A DNA stretch of 7,020 nucleotides from SIG578 sp964508295 (GTDB taxonomy: Bacteria > Bacillota > Clostridia > Oscillospirales > Ruminococcaceae), in contig CAZDSQ010000076.1 in NCBI GenBank assembly GCA_964508295.1, positions 1 to 7,020 on the forward strand, read 5' to 3'. Numbering within the stretch: the stretch's first letter is position 1; every line of letters begins with the position of its first letter. This document shows positions 1-6,119 of this stretch, in pieces. The notes under the pieces are model-generated. The model was not told the origin of the DNA. It worked only from the letters and a program-made list of their open reading frames with translations, and ran no database searches. The position numbers and the translations under genes are program-made.

Positions 1-129
1 ACAATGGGTTGTTTCAATTGATGCTATGAAACGGGAATACGGTAATATTACCAATCGGTAAAAGAAATTACCAATTGTCACATATCCCGTAAACTTCGAT
101 GACGCGATGCTGATTGTATAGGTGATTTC
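1..129. other. Left-edge stretch with inverted repeats, no confident gene
   Basis: This stretch carries several inverted motifs. GGTAATATTACC (41-52) is a perfect 12-bp palindrome, GGTAA (57-61) pairs with TTACC (68-72), and ACGGGA (31-36) pairs with TCCCGT (85-90), so 31-90 could fold as a branched structure. Two open frames run off the left edge. The plus frame ends at TAA 59-61 and would give a 19-residue C-terminus ending YGNITNR. The minus frame from an ATG at 183-181 stays open to base 1 (61 codons) but has no Shine-Dalgarno and is largely read through the repeat. Neither can be called a gene from this window; the plus-strand tail is the more natural candidate for a truncated upstream gene. 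Confidence 0.3.
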
Positions 130-179
130 GTAGGGGTCATTCACGAATGACCCGCGGGCGATTCTTGAATTGCCCCCAC
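130..179. repeat. Paired-hairpin intergenic repeat, copy 1
   Basis: This 50-bp element is bounded by GTAGGGG (130-136) and its near inverted copy CCCCCAC (173-179). Inside are two hairpins back to back: GGGTCATTC (134-142) with GAATGACCC (145-153) around a 2-nt loop, and GGGCGATTC (156-164) with GAATTGCCC (167-175), the latter containing one G-T pair. The two are joined by the palindrome CCCGCGGG (151-158). Neither hairpin is followed by a T-run on the plus strand, so it is not an obvious terminator. The same architecture recurs at 2957-3011 with different arm sequences. I infer a dispersed palindromic repeat family of this genome; that needs more copies to prove. Confidence 0.7.
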
Positions 180-224
180 ACATTACAAAAAGCAAAATTT
201 AAATATTTTCCTTTATATAACAAT

Positions 225-233
225 TTATCCACA
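225..233 (+). promoter_or_regulatory. Consensus DnaA box
   Basis: TTATCCACA matches the strong DnaA-box consensus TTATNCACA exactly. It lies 9 bp upstream of the TATAAT at 243-248, where a -35 element would be expected. It is a single box: no second box, AT-rich unwinding array or origin-type gene accompanies it, so it is not an origin. DnaA is known to act as a transcription regulator at single boxes in some promoters; a role here is inference, and chance occurrence is possible. Confidence 0.35.
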
Positions 234-242
234 AAATGCGGA

Positions 243-248
243 TATAAT
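243..248 (+). promoter_or_regulatory. Likely -10 element of the ABC exporter gene
   Basis: TATAAT is a perfect sigma-A -10 hexamer, placed 34 bp upstream of the start codon at 283 and just before the ribosome binding site. No convincing -35 is found at 16-18 bp upstream (the sequence there is AT-rich, around ACAATT) and there is no TG extension. If used, the promoter is weak or depends on an activator; the DnaA box overlaps the position where one would bind. Confidence 0.4.
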
Positions 249-265
249 TAGTATCATCAACTTTC

Positions 266-271
266 GGGAGG
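266..271 (+). promoter_or_regulatory. Ribosome binding site of the ABC exporter gene
   Basis: GGGAGG lies 11 nt upstream of the ATG at 283, with a T-rich spacer. It is the only good Shine-Dalgarno in the area and fixes the start codon. Confidence 0.75.
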
Positions 272-282
272 CTATTTTTTTA

Positions 283-2934
283 ATGCTTTCACTTAAAAAC
301 ATATCCAAAATCTACAAAACAGGCGACAGCGTTGTCAAGGCGCTTGATGATGTTTCGCTTGAGTTTCGCCGGAACGAGTTTGTTTCAATTCTCGGCCCAT
401 CTGGCGGCGGAAAGACCACGTTACTTAATATTGTCGGCGGCCTTGATGCTTACACAAGCGGCGACCTTGTAATAAACGGCAAGAGCACCAAGAGGTTTAC
501 TCAAAAGGACTGGGACACCTACAGAAACCACTCGATAGGCTTTATATTCCAAAGTTACAACCTAATTCCTCACCAGACGGTCTTATCAAACGTTGAGCTC
601 GCCCTCACCCTTTCGGGAGTTTCCAAATCCGAGAGGAGAAGGAGAGCAAAGGAGGCGCTCGAAAAGGTAGGCCTTGGCGACCAGCTTAAGAAAAAGCCTA
701 ATCAGATGTCGGGCGGACAGATGCAGAGGGTTGCAATCGCAAGAGCGCTTGTTAACAACCCCGACATTCTGCTTGCCGACGAGCCGACGGGCGCACTTGA
801 CTCGGCAACAAGCCTGCAGATAATGGCGCTTTTAAAAGAGATCGCAAACGACAGGCTTGTTATTATGGTTACCCACAATCCCGAGCTTGCCGAGGAATAC
901 TCAACAAGAATAATAAAACTGCTTGATGGCAAAATCACCGACGACTCTGACCCCTACACCGCCGAGCCTGCAGTAGAGGAAAAAGAGGAAAAGGCAAAGA
1001 AGAAGGGCAGAAAAAAGCACACCTCGATGTCTTTTTTCACAGCGCTCTCACTTAGCCTTAAAAACCTCATGACCAAAAAGACGAGGACAATTCTCACAAG
1101 CTTTGCGGGAAGCATTGGCATTATCGGAATTGCACTCATTCTCTCGCTTTCAAACGGCATTAACGCCTACATTGAAAAGGTTGAGGAGGACACGTTATCA
1201 AGTTATCCCCTTTCCATCGAGCAGGCAACGATAGACCTTTCGGGAACTATTGCCGAGATGATGGAAAGCCAGGTAAACCTCGAGGAGCATGGGCTTGACA
1301 AGATCTATTCCAACGATATTATGAGCTCGATGATGACCTCTACCCTTTCATCAGCCGCTCAAAACAATCTTGCTTCTTTTAAAGAGTATCTTGACAGCAG
1401 CGAAAGTAACATCGAAGAATACACAAACGATATAAAATATCTTTACTCCACCCCGTTAAACATCTACAAATCCAACCTTGAGGACGGCGTTTTAAAGGTA
1501 AGCCCCGACACTGCGCTTGACTACATTGGTATGGGCGAGATGATGGGGTCTGGAAATAATATGCAGGCTGCTGCAATGGGTCAGATGATGTCTGTATGGA
1601 GAGAACTTGTCGGAGATAACAAACTGCTTTCTGAGCAGTACGAGGTTCTCAAAGGCAGGCTTCCCGAGAAGTACAACGAAGTCGTTATCATCGTTACCAA
1701 AAACAACGAACTTTCTGACTTTATGCTCTATTCGCTCGGCATAAAGGATCCCGAAGAACTTAAAAATATGTTTAAGGAGTATCAGGAAACGGGTGAGATC
1801 TCCTTTGAGCCTGAAAGAACAGAGTACACCTACGATGACCTTCTCTCGCTTTCCTACAAGCTTTTAGTAAACACCGATTATTTTGAAAAGCAGAACGGCA
1901 TCTGGGTTGACAGGAGCGAGGACGATGTTTATGTTGCAAGCAAACTTGAAAATGCCGAAGAGATAAAGGTCGTTGGAATTTTAAGACCCAATTCTGATGC
2001 GCTTTCTGACAACGAAAGCGGCTCGGTTGGATACACGCACGCTCTTATGACAAGCCTTCTCGACAAGGTAAACGACAGCGAGATAGTAAAGGAGCAGCTT
2101 GCAAACGAGAAAATAGACGTTATGACAGGCACCGAGTTCTCAACAGGCGAAAAGATCGTCTTCAATAATATACAGGAGTTGCAGGCTTACATCACCTCGC
2201 TACCTCAGGATAAGCAGATGGAAGCAGGCGCTATGCTCTCCCAGCTTCAGCAGAGCGGGATGAGCGAATCTGCCATTCTTTCAACCTTTGCATCGGGTCT
2301 TTCCAATATGCAGAGCGATGCAACCTTAGACAGCCGCCTTTCTGAGATGGGTTATGCCGACCCCGACTCGCCTACCGGCATCGCACTTTACTCCAAGGAT
2401 TTTGAGTCCAAGGACGAGATAAAGAAGATAATTGAGGATTACAACGACGGCGTCGAAAAGGAAACCGATCAGATAACCTATACCGATTACATCGGACTTA
2501 TGATGTCATCGGTTACAACCATTATCAACGCGATAAGCTACATCTTAATTGCCTTTGTTGCAATCTCGCTGGTTGTTTCCTCGATTATGATCGGAATTAT
2601 TACCTACATTTCGGTTCTTGAGCGCACCAAGGAGATCGGAATACTCAGGGCAATCGGTGCTTCGCGCAAGGATATTTCCAGAGTATTTAATGCCGAGACC
2701 CTTATCGTTGGCTTTACGGCGGGCGCAATCGGAATAGGAATTACACTGCTTCTGATACTGCCCATAAATGCGATTTTGCAGGCGGTTACAAGCATCGGCG
2801 CCGCAGCGGCTCTGCCGCCCGTTGCCGCAGTTGTACTCGTGGTTATCAGTATGGTGCTCACCATAGTTGCGGGACTTATCCCCTCAAGCCTCGCCGCCAA
2901 AAAGGACCCTGTAATTGCGCTGAGAACAGAATAA
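283..2934 (+). CDS. ABC exporter-like fusion: ATPase plus FtsX/MacB-like permease
   Basis: 883-residue single-chain ABC protein. Residues 1-220 are a LolD/MacB-class ATPase: Walker A GPSGGGKTT (38-46), Q-loop Q90, signature MSGGQMQR (142-149), Walker B ILLADEP (162-168, catalytic E167), D-loop GALD (170-173), H-loop H198. A lysine/glutamate-rich linker (about 229-246) follows. TM1 is about 269-291, then a very long extracytoplasmic region (about 295-740), then three TMs (about 748-777, 804-828, 844-868). ERTKEIGILRAIGAS (780-794) after TM2 is the hallmark loop of FtsX/MacB permeases. This family usually acts as a dimer, moving or extracting substrates by transmitting force across the membrane rather than by a classical pore. 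MacB itself has an extracytoplasmic domain of roughly 200 residues; here it is about 445 and contains methionine-rich patches (for example seven Met in 417-436). The substrate cannot be told: peptide, antibiotic or lipid are all possible. No partner membrane-fusion protein or two-component system is next to it. Confidence 0.93.
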   Translation: MLSLKNISKIYKTGDSVVKALDDVSLEFRRNEFVSILGPSGGGKTTLLNIVGGLDAYTSGDLVINGKSTKRFTQKDWDTYRNHSIGFIFQSYNLIPHQTVLSNVELALTLSGVSKSERRRRAKEALEKVGLGDQLKKKPNQMSGGQMQRVAIARALVNNPDILLADEPTGALDSATSLQIMALLKEIANDRLVIMVTHNPELAEEYSTRIIKLLDGKITDDSDPYTAEPAVEEKEEKAKKKGRKKHTSMSFFTALSLSLKNLMTKKTRTILTSFAGSIGIIGIALILSLSNGINAYIEKVEEDTLSSYPLSIEQATIDLSGTIAEMMESQVNLEEHGLDKIYSNDIMSSMMTSTLSSAAQNNLASFKEYLDSSESNIEEYTNDIKYLYSTPLNIYKSNLEDGVLKVSPDTALDYIGMGEMMGSGNNMQAAAMGQMMSVWRELVGDNKLLSEQYEVLKGRLPEKYNEVVIIVTKNNELSDFMLYSLGIKDPEELKNMFKEYQETGEISFEPERTEYTYDDLLSLSYKLLVNTDYFEKQNGIWVDRSEDDVYVASKLENAEEIKVVGILRPNSDALSDNESGSVGYTHALMTSLLDKVNDSEIVKEQLANEKIDVMTGTEFSTGEKIVFNNIQELQAYITSLPQDKQMEAGAMLSQLQQSGMSESAILSTFASGLSNMQSDATLDSRLSEMGYADPDSPTGIALYSKDFESKDEIKKIIEDYNDGVEKETDQITYTDYIGLMMSSVTTIINAISYILIAFVAISLVVSSIMIGIITYISVLERTKEIGILRAIGASRKDISRVFNAETLIVGFTAGAIGIGITLLLILPINAILQAVTSIGAAAALPPVAAVVLVVISMVLTIVAGLIPSSLAAKKDPVIALRTE

Positions 2935-2956
2935 TTTATTCTGATATTTTAAAAAC

Positions 2957-3011
2957 ATAGGGGACTCTGTCCCCTCCCATTTACATTCAGGCGAACACAG
3001 TTCGCCCCTAC
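2957..3011. repeat. Paired-hairpin intergenic repeat, copy 2
   Basis: Bounded by ATAGGGG (2957-2963) and CCCCTAC (3005-3011), inverted copies of each other except at the outermost base. Hairpin A is GGGGAC (2960-2965) with GTCCCC (2969-2974), loop TCT. Hairpin B is GGCGAAC (2990-2996) with GTTCGCC (3000-3006), loop ACA. The plan is the same as copy 1 at 130-179 but the arm sequences differ while pairing is kept. It starts 22 bp after the ABC gene stop. Hairpin A is followed only by a weak T content, so it may be a poor terminator for that gene. Confidence 0.65.
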
Positions 3012-3035
3012 AGATTCTACAATATGTTGGCTTTG

Positions 3036-3061
3036 TATGGCGGGGGCTTGCTCCCGCCATA
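3036..3061. repeat. GC-rich hairpin in the convergent gap
   Basis: TATGGCGGG (3036-3044) pairs perfectly with CCCGCCATA (3053-3061) around an 8-nt centre. There is no T-run on either side. Together with the hairpin at 3081-3100, whose right flank is GCCCTAC, it may form a third, more diverged paired-hairpin element covering 3036-3104. Confidence 0.6.
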
Positions 3062-3072
3062 AGCCTTACTAT

Positions 3073-3100
3073 AAACAAAAGGCAGGGCCAAGGCCCTGCC
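3073..3100 (-). terminator. Rho-independent terminator of the minus-strand operon
   Basis: GGCAGGGCC (3081-3089) and GGCCCTGCC (3092-3100) form a 9-bp perfect GC-rich stem with a 2-nt AA centre. Read on the minus strand, the stem is followed directly by TTTTGTTT (3080-3073), the classic terminator tail. It begins 7 nt after the stop codon of the kinase gene, so it ends the five-gene operon. On the plus strand the stem is not followed by a T-run, so it would serve the ABC gene poorly. It looks like a repeat hairpin that doubles as a terminator. Confidence 0.75.
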
Positions 3101-3107
3101 CTACAAT

Positions 3108-3596
3108 TTAAATAAGATTCTCGATCTTTTTAGCGTTTTCTGCAAGGCCGCCGTCGCAATCGACGACTATATCGGCATAGCTTTCATAAAGCGGGGTGCG
3201 CTCGGCATAAATGTCTTTTAAGGTTTGTCCGCTTTTCATAAGTATTCCGCGGGTTTCGAAATTGTTTACCCTCTTTTCAAGCTCGTCGAGTGGAACGCGC
3301 AGGTAAACTACTTTGCCAAGACTCCTTAGATTATCCATAGCATCAGCGCCGAAAACTACGCTTCCACCCGTTGCGATAACGCTTTTCTCTGCTTTGAGCG
3401 AGGCGACTATTTTGTTTTCTGCGGCGGCAAAATATTCATTTCCACAGTCGCGCAGAATTTCAAAAAGGCGGCGGTTTTCCTTTTCTTGTATAAGCAGGTC
3501 GGTGTCGACAAAGCGGTAACCTAAGCGCTTTGCAAGCAGAACGCCGACTGTGCTTTTACCCGCTCCGGGCATTCCAATTAAAACTATATTATCCAT
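3108..3596 (-). CDS. Shikimate-kinase-like P-loop kinase
   Basis: 162 residues, normal length for a shikimate kinase, and full length. Walker A GMPGAGKST is at 8-16 and the DTD motif (31-33) matches the shikimate/Mg site FVDTD. The lid region carries R116, and the late arginine in ERTPLYESYAD (R133) is present. Two usual shikimate contacts are altered: the arginine of the FRxxE motif is alanine (F56-A57-A-A-E60) and the GGG loop is G77-G78-S79. The RPLL lid motif reads TRGILM. Known shikimate kinases convert shikimate plus ATP to shikimate 3-phosphate in the chorismate pathway, in the cytoplasm. No other aro gene is in the window. The start ATG overlaps the upstream stop as TAATG without a clear Shine-Dalgarno, so translation is probably coupled. 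The fold assignment is sure; the substrate is not, so no gene symbol is given. Confidence 0.85.
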   Translation of the reverse strand: MDNIVLIGMPGAGKSTVGVLLAKRLGYRFVDTDLLIQEKENRRLFEILRDCGNEYFAAAENKIVASLKAEKSVIATGGSVVFGADAMDNLRSLGKVVYLRVPLDELEKRVNNFETRGILMKSGQTLKDIYAERTPLYESYADIVVDCDGGLAENAKKIENLI

Positions 3597-4420
3597 TATT
3601 TGTTTTCCGTTTCGGGCAGAAAACCCTCAAAAATTCTTGTGGTGAAAATGGCGGAATATGCCCTTGCGACTTCTTTATCTCTGAAGGTCCAGCCCGCGCT
3701 GTGCGCTCCCAAAAGGGCGCAAAGGCGGCGACCGAATTTGTTTTCATAGTGGTAGTCATAAGAAACAAAATCGGGGCGGGCGATAAAATTAAAAATCATC
3801 ATCCCAAGGAGCTTTCTCGACAGAAGGTCTTTTTTGTTAAAGGCCGAGGCGAGCTGGCCTCTGATAACGTCCTTGCGGTTTTTGCGGTACCAGCCTAAGA
3901 CAAACGGAAAAAAGGACTGAACGAAATATTTCCCCTTGTAGTTTTCAAGCAGCTCGTTTGCCTTGGGGCAAAGGCGGCGGGTGGTATCAAGACTTATTGA
4001 CTTAAACTCAATAAGCAGAGGAACCTTTCCGTCAACCAAATCAAGAACCTCTTTAAAGGTGGGTATCTTTTCATCTGTGCCCGCAAGGCGCAGTTTTTTA
4101 ATTTCGGCAAGGGTGAGCTTTTCTATCTCGCGCTCGTCACCGCACATTCTTTTTAGAGTATCATCGTGAAAGACAACGACCTCGTTATCTGCGGTTATAT
4201 GAATATCGGTTTCGATTGCGATGCCAGCCTCTATCGCCTCACGAAAGGCGGCCATGGAGTTTTCGGGGGTGTCGGGCTTTAAAGAATGCAAACCTCTATG
4301 CGCGATATACATATTTTCCATCAGCTTTCTGTCGGGGTGTTTTCTAACTGCGGGGAATATCAAAAAGAGGTACACCGTCACCGCTGCAAGAGGAATTAAA
4401 ATAAGCCACAAGTATTCCAT
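3596..4420 (-). CDS. Membrane-anchored glycerophosphodiester phosphodiesterase
   Basis: 274 residues. Residues 3-23 form one hydrophobic helix, followed by RKHPDRK (26-32); by the positive-inside rule the N-terminus is outside and the enzyme domain cytoplasmic. The GDPD-family TIM-barrel motifs follow: HRG (41-43), PEN (53-55), metal ligands E70 and D72 in ETDIH, catalytic H85 in VFHDD, E138 in LLIEFK, the Q169 strand, and W244 near the C-terminus. H41 and H85 are the expected acid/base pair with Ca or Mg held by E70, D72 and E138. The family hydrolyses glycerophosphodiesters (deacylated phospholipids) to glycerol 3-phosphate and an alcohol. GAGGA (4432-4428) sits 7 nt before the ATG, inside the end of the MFS gene, and only 3 nt separate the two genes; the stop overlaps the kinase start by one base. 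The exact headgroup is unknown, and lipoteichoic-acid fragments are also possible. Confidence 0.9.
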   Translation of the reverse strand: MEYLWLILIPLAAVTVYLFLIFPAVRKHPDRKLMENMYIAHRGLHSLKPDTPENSMAAFREAIEAGIAIETDIHITADNEVVVFHDDTLKRMCGDEREIEKLTLAEIKKLRLAGTDEKIPTFKEVLDLVDGKVPLLIEFKSISLDTTRRLCPKANELLENYKGKYFVQSFFPFVLGWYRKNRKDVIRGQLASAFNKKDLLSRKLLGMMIFNFIARPDFVSYDYHYENKFGRRLCALLGAHSAGWTFRDKEVARAYSAIFTTRIFEGFLPETENK

Positions 4421-4423
4421 AGT

Positions 4424-5725
4424 TTAGTCCTCAACATCAAAGTTTTCAAGAAGTGATTTGGATTTCCGGGGCTTTGTGTCGCCGTGGCGCACAAAGGACA
4501 TTGTTACAAAGGACAGCGCCGAGAAAAGCACTGCGTAGGGGAAAAGCACCGAGTAACCAAGGCCGAGATTATCGATTAAAAAGCCCGAGAGCAGCGGCGT
4601 CGTTATCTGTGCGGCCATAGAAAAGGTGTAATAAATTCCAGTGTACTTTCCAACGTCCGAACCGCTTGACATTTCAACAACCATCGGAAAGGAGTTTACG
4701 TTTATTGCCGCCCAGCCGATGCCGACGAGGGCAAAAATAAGGTACATTATAGGTGTCTGTTCTCTTATAAAAATTGCTATAGCGTAGCAAACTGTCATAA
4801 GCGCTATTCCCAAAAGAACGGTTTTCTTTCTGCCAAGCTTGCCCGAAAGGAAGCCGAGGGGAACAAAGGCGGCAATCGCGGCAATTGTTGCCATCAGAAG
4901 ATAGCTCGACGAGGTGCCTAAATCGACTCCCCAGACATTTACGCAGTAGCGCGAAAAGGCGGTCGTAACGGCGTTATACGCCATAAACCAAAGAAAAACC
5001 GAAACCAAAATGAGCGCAAGACTTATAAAAACGGGGCGGGAAAGCTTTCCGTTTGACTTTACAGTTTCCTCAGGCTCGTCTACGATATTTGTTTCTTTGA
5101 GGAGCTTGTTTTCGTTAAGAGAAAAGGTCATTACCAGAACGGCAACAAGCATAAACGCCGCAATTACGATAAAGACTGGCAGGAAGGACTGGTCCTCGCT
5201 ATAGACAGTCTCGCCGGCGGCATTTTTATCGCTTTTAAGCATAAACATCATAACTATTGTTGCGAAAATTCCGCCGATATAGCCGACTAAGTTTATAATG
5301 GCGTTACCCTTACTGCGAAGCGGCTTTTCGGTAACGTCGGGCATATAGGCAACTGCAGGGGTCCTGTAAATCGCCATTGTTACAAGCAGCATCATAAGGG
5401 TTACAACAAAGCCTGTAAAATTGCGGCTCTCGGTAAAAAGTCCGTTAATTACTAAGAGAATTACGGCAGCTATTGTTCCGAACAAGATATAAGGTGTTCT
5501 TTTGCCGAGCCTTGTATGAGTTCTGTCAGAGATTGCGCCAAAGAGCGGAAGCATAAATATTGCAAGAATATTATCCACCGACATAATGGCGTTTGCCGCA
5601 AAGGTCGAAAGGCCGAAAACATTCTCTAAAAGATACGGCACAACCTGATCATAAAACTGCCAGAATGCCAAAATTGACATAAAAGCAAAGCCTATCAGTA
5701 TTGTGCGTTTGTAATTGAGCTTCAT
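4424..5725 (-). CDS. MFS transporter resembling the GPH/SLC45 sugar-carrier type
   Basis: 433 residues with about 12 hydrophobic helices in two halves of six, split by a charged cytoplasmic loop at about 205-230. The first-half MFS motif is GAISDRTHTRLGKRTPYI (63-80); its D67-R68, R72 and K75-R76-T-P form resembles GPH and SLC45 carriers. YRTPAVAYMPD (120-130) precedes VTEKPLRSKGNAI, another feature of that group. The second-half copy is GFLSGKLGRKKTVLLG (281-296). These carriers usually bring in glycosides or disaccharides with a cation, but some members move other solutes, and the substrate cannot be read from sequence. A strong GGAGGT (5740-5735) lies 9 nt before the ATG. The neighbouring phosphodiesterase suggests, without proof, uptake of a phosphodiester or its product; the motifs do not match GlpT-type transporters. 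Confidence 0.87.
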   Translation of the reverse strand: MKLNYKRTILIGFAFMSILAFWQFYDQVVPYLLENVFGLSTFAANAIMSVDNILAIFMLPLFGAISDRTHTRLGKRTPYILFGTIAAVILLVINGLFTESRNFTGFVVTLMMLLVTMAIYRTPAVAYMPDVTEKPLRSKGNAIINLVGYIGGIFATIVMMFMLKSDKNAAGETVYSEDQSFLPVFIVIAAFMLVAVLVMTFSLNENKLLKETNIVDEPEETVKSNGKLSRPVFISLALILVSVFLWFMAYNAVTTAFSRYCVNVWGVDLGTSSSYLLMATIAAIAAFVPLGFLSGKLGRKKTVLLGIALMTVCYAIAIFIREQTPIMYLIFALVGIGWAAINVNSFPMVVEMSSGSDVGKYTGIYYTFSMAAQITTPLLSGFLIDNLGLGYSVLFPYAVLFSALSFVTMSFVRHGDTKPRKSKSLLENFDVED

Positions 5726-5734
5726 AGAAAAACT

Positions 5735-5740
5735 ACCTCC
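5735..5740 (-). promoter_or_regulatory. Strong ribosome binding site of the MFS gene
   Basis: GGAGGT on the minus strand, 9 nt upstream of the MFS ATG and within the 20-nt gap after the small cysteine-rich gene. It is the best Shine-Dalgarno in the operon. Confidence 0.8.
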
Positions 5741-5745
5741 AATAT

Positions 5746-5940
5746 TCAGTTTTGCTTTCTGACAATGGTATATTCATCGCCAAACCGAAAAAATGGGCAA
5801 TCCCTGCGCTGATGCAAAAGAAAGCCCGCCATTTCGTCCTCATCAAGATCGACGCCACACTCATAACACTCGGTGTCCTCGTCGTAATAATAGTTTGCGC
5901 AAAGCTCGCAGCAGCTCTGTGCCTTTTTGTTTTTACTCAT
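5746..5940 (-). CDS. Small cysteine-rich protein, DUF6472-like
   Basis: 64 residues, acidic in the middle. Cysteines fall as C11xxC14, C25xxC28 and a later C48 (plus C10), an arrangement like a small zinc ribbon. The pattern C-x2-C-A-N-Y-x-Y-D, then C-x2-C, then LDEDEM, DCP and a DEYxIVRKQ end recalls, from memory, the DUF6472 family of short Clostridia proteins of unknown function. No signal peptide or membrane segment is present, so it is likely cytoplasmic. AGAGGG (5954-5949) stands 8 nt before the ATG and supports this start. The ATG overlaps the TGA of the frame that follows the DivIVA-like gene as ATGA, and the MFS gene begins 20 nt after its stop. Metal binding is inferred from cysteine spacing; the biochemical role is unknown. 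Confidence 0.8.
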   Translation of the reverse strand: MSKNKKAQSCCELCANYYYDEDTECYECGVDLDEDEMAGFLLHQRRDCPFFRFGDEYTIVRKQN

Positions 5941-6119
5941 ATAATTTTCCCTCTGAGAAAATCTAAAAATCTTTTAAATCGGCTTTTTCTCGGCCCCCAC
6001 TTTGAGCCGACCGATTTTTGAAGCCTGCGGTTTACAACAACCGGCTCCATAACTATTCGTTTTGATTTATTTCTGCCGCTCTCGCCGCTTCTTCTGTTAT
6101 CTGCGACTTGCGGCTGCTC
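5937..6119 (-). CDS. Out-of-frame C-terminal extension of the DivIVA-like gene
   Basis: Sixty codons that stay open in the frame one base ahead of the DivIVA-like gene. They begin with GAG (6119-6117) right after that gene's seven-T run and end with a TGA that overlaps the DUF6472 start as ATGA. The encoded segment runs EQPQVADNRR near its start, is rich in Arg, Lys and Ser, and ends RKSRFKRFLDFLRGKII, a basic amphipathic stretch of the kind that binds membranes or nucleic acid. The only internal ATG (codon starting at 6005) has no Shine-Dalgarno, and a GTG at 6164 inside the DivIVA-like gene has only a weak one. I therefore read it as the true C-terminus of the upstream protein, separated by one base, rather than as an independent gene. 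An independent small protein remains possible. Confidence 0.5.
   Translation of the reverse strand, partial: EQPQVADNRRSGESGRNKSKRIVMEPVVVNRRLQKSVGSKWGPRKSRFKRFLDFLRGKII

Noticed and set aside
43..51. TAATATTAC, identical to the rolling-circle nicking nonamer of geminivirus-type replicons
   Set aside because: It is simply the core of the palindrome GGTAATATTACC, is not in the loop of a GC stem, and no Rep gene is present.
1..183. Minus-strand open frame of 61 codons from an ATG at 183 running off the left edge
   Set aside because: It has no Shine-Dalgarno and its first third is read straight through the paired-hairpin repeat; openness is likely accidental.
2604..2900. 98-codon minus-strand open frame inside the ABC gene
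   Set aside because: Antisense to the conserved FtsX/MacB C-terminal membrane segments, low-complexity composition, and no ribosome binding site.
2935..3107. Cluster of hairpins considered as a CRISPR array or integron-type attC sites
   Set aside because: The units differ in sequence and spacing, there are no identical repeats or spacers, and no cas or integrase gene is present.
3530..3898. 122-codon plus-strand open frame across the kinase/phosphodiesterase junction
   Set aside because: Antisense to two well-supported genes and without recognisable motifs or a start signal.
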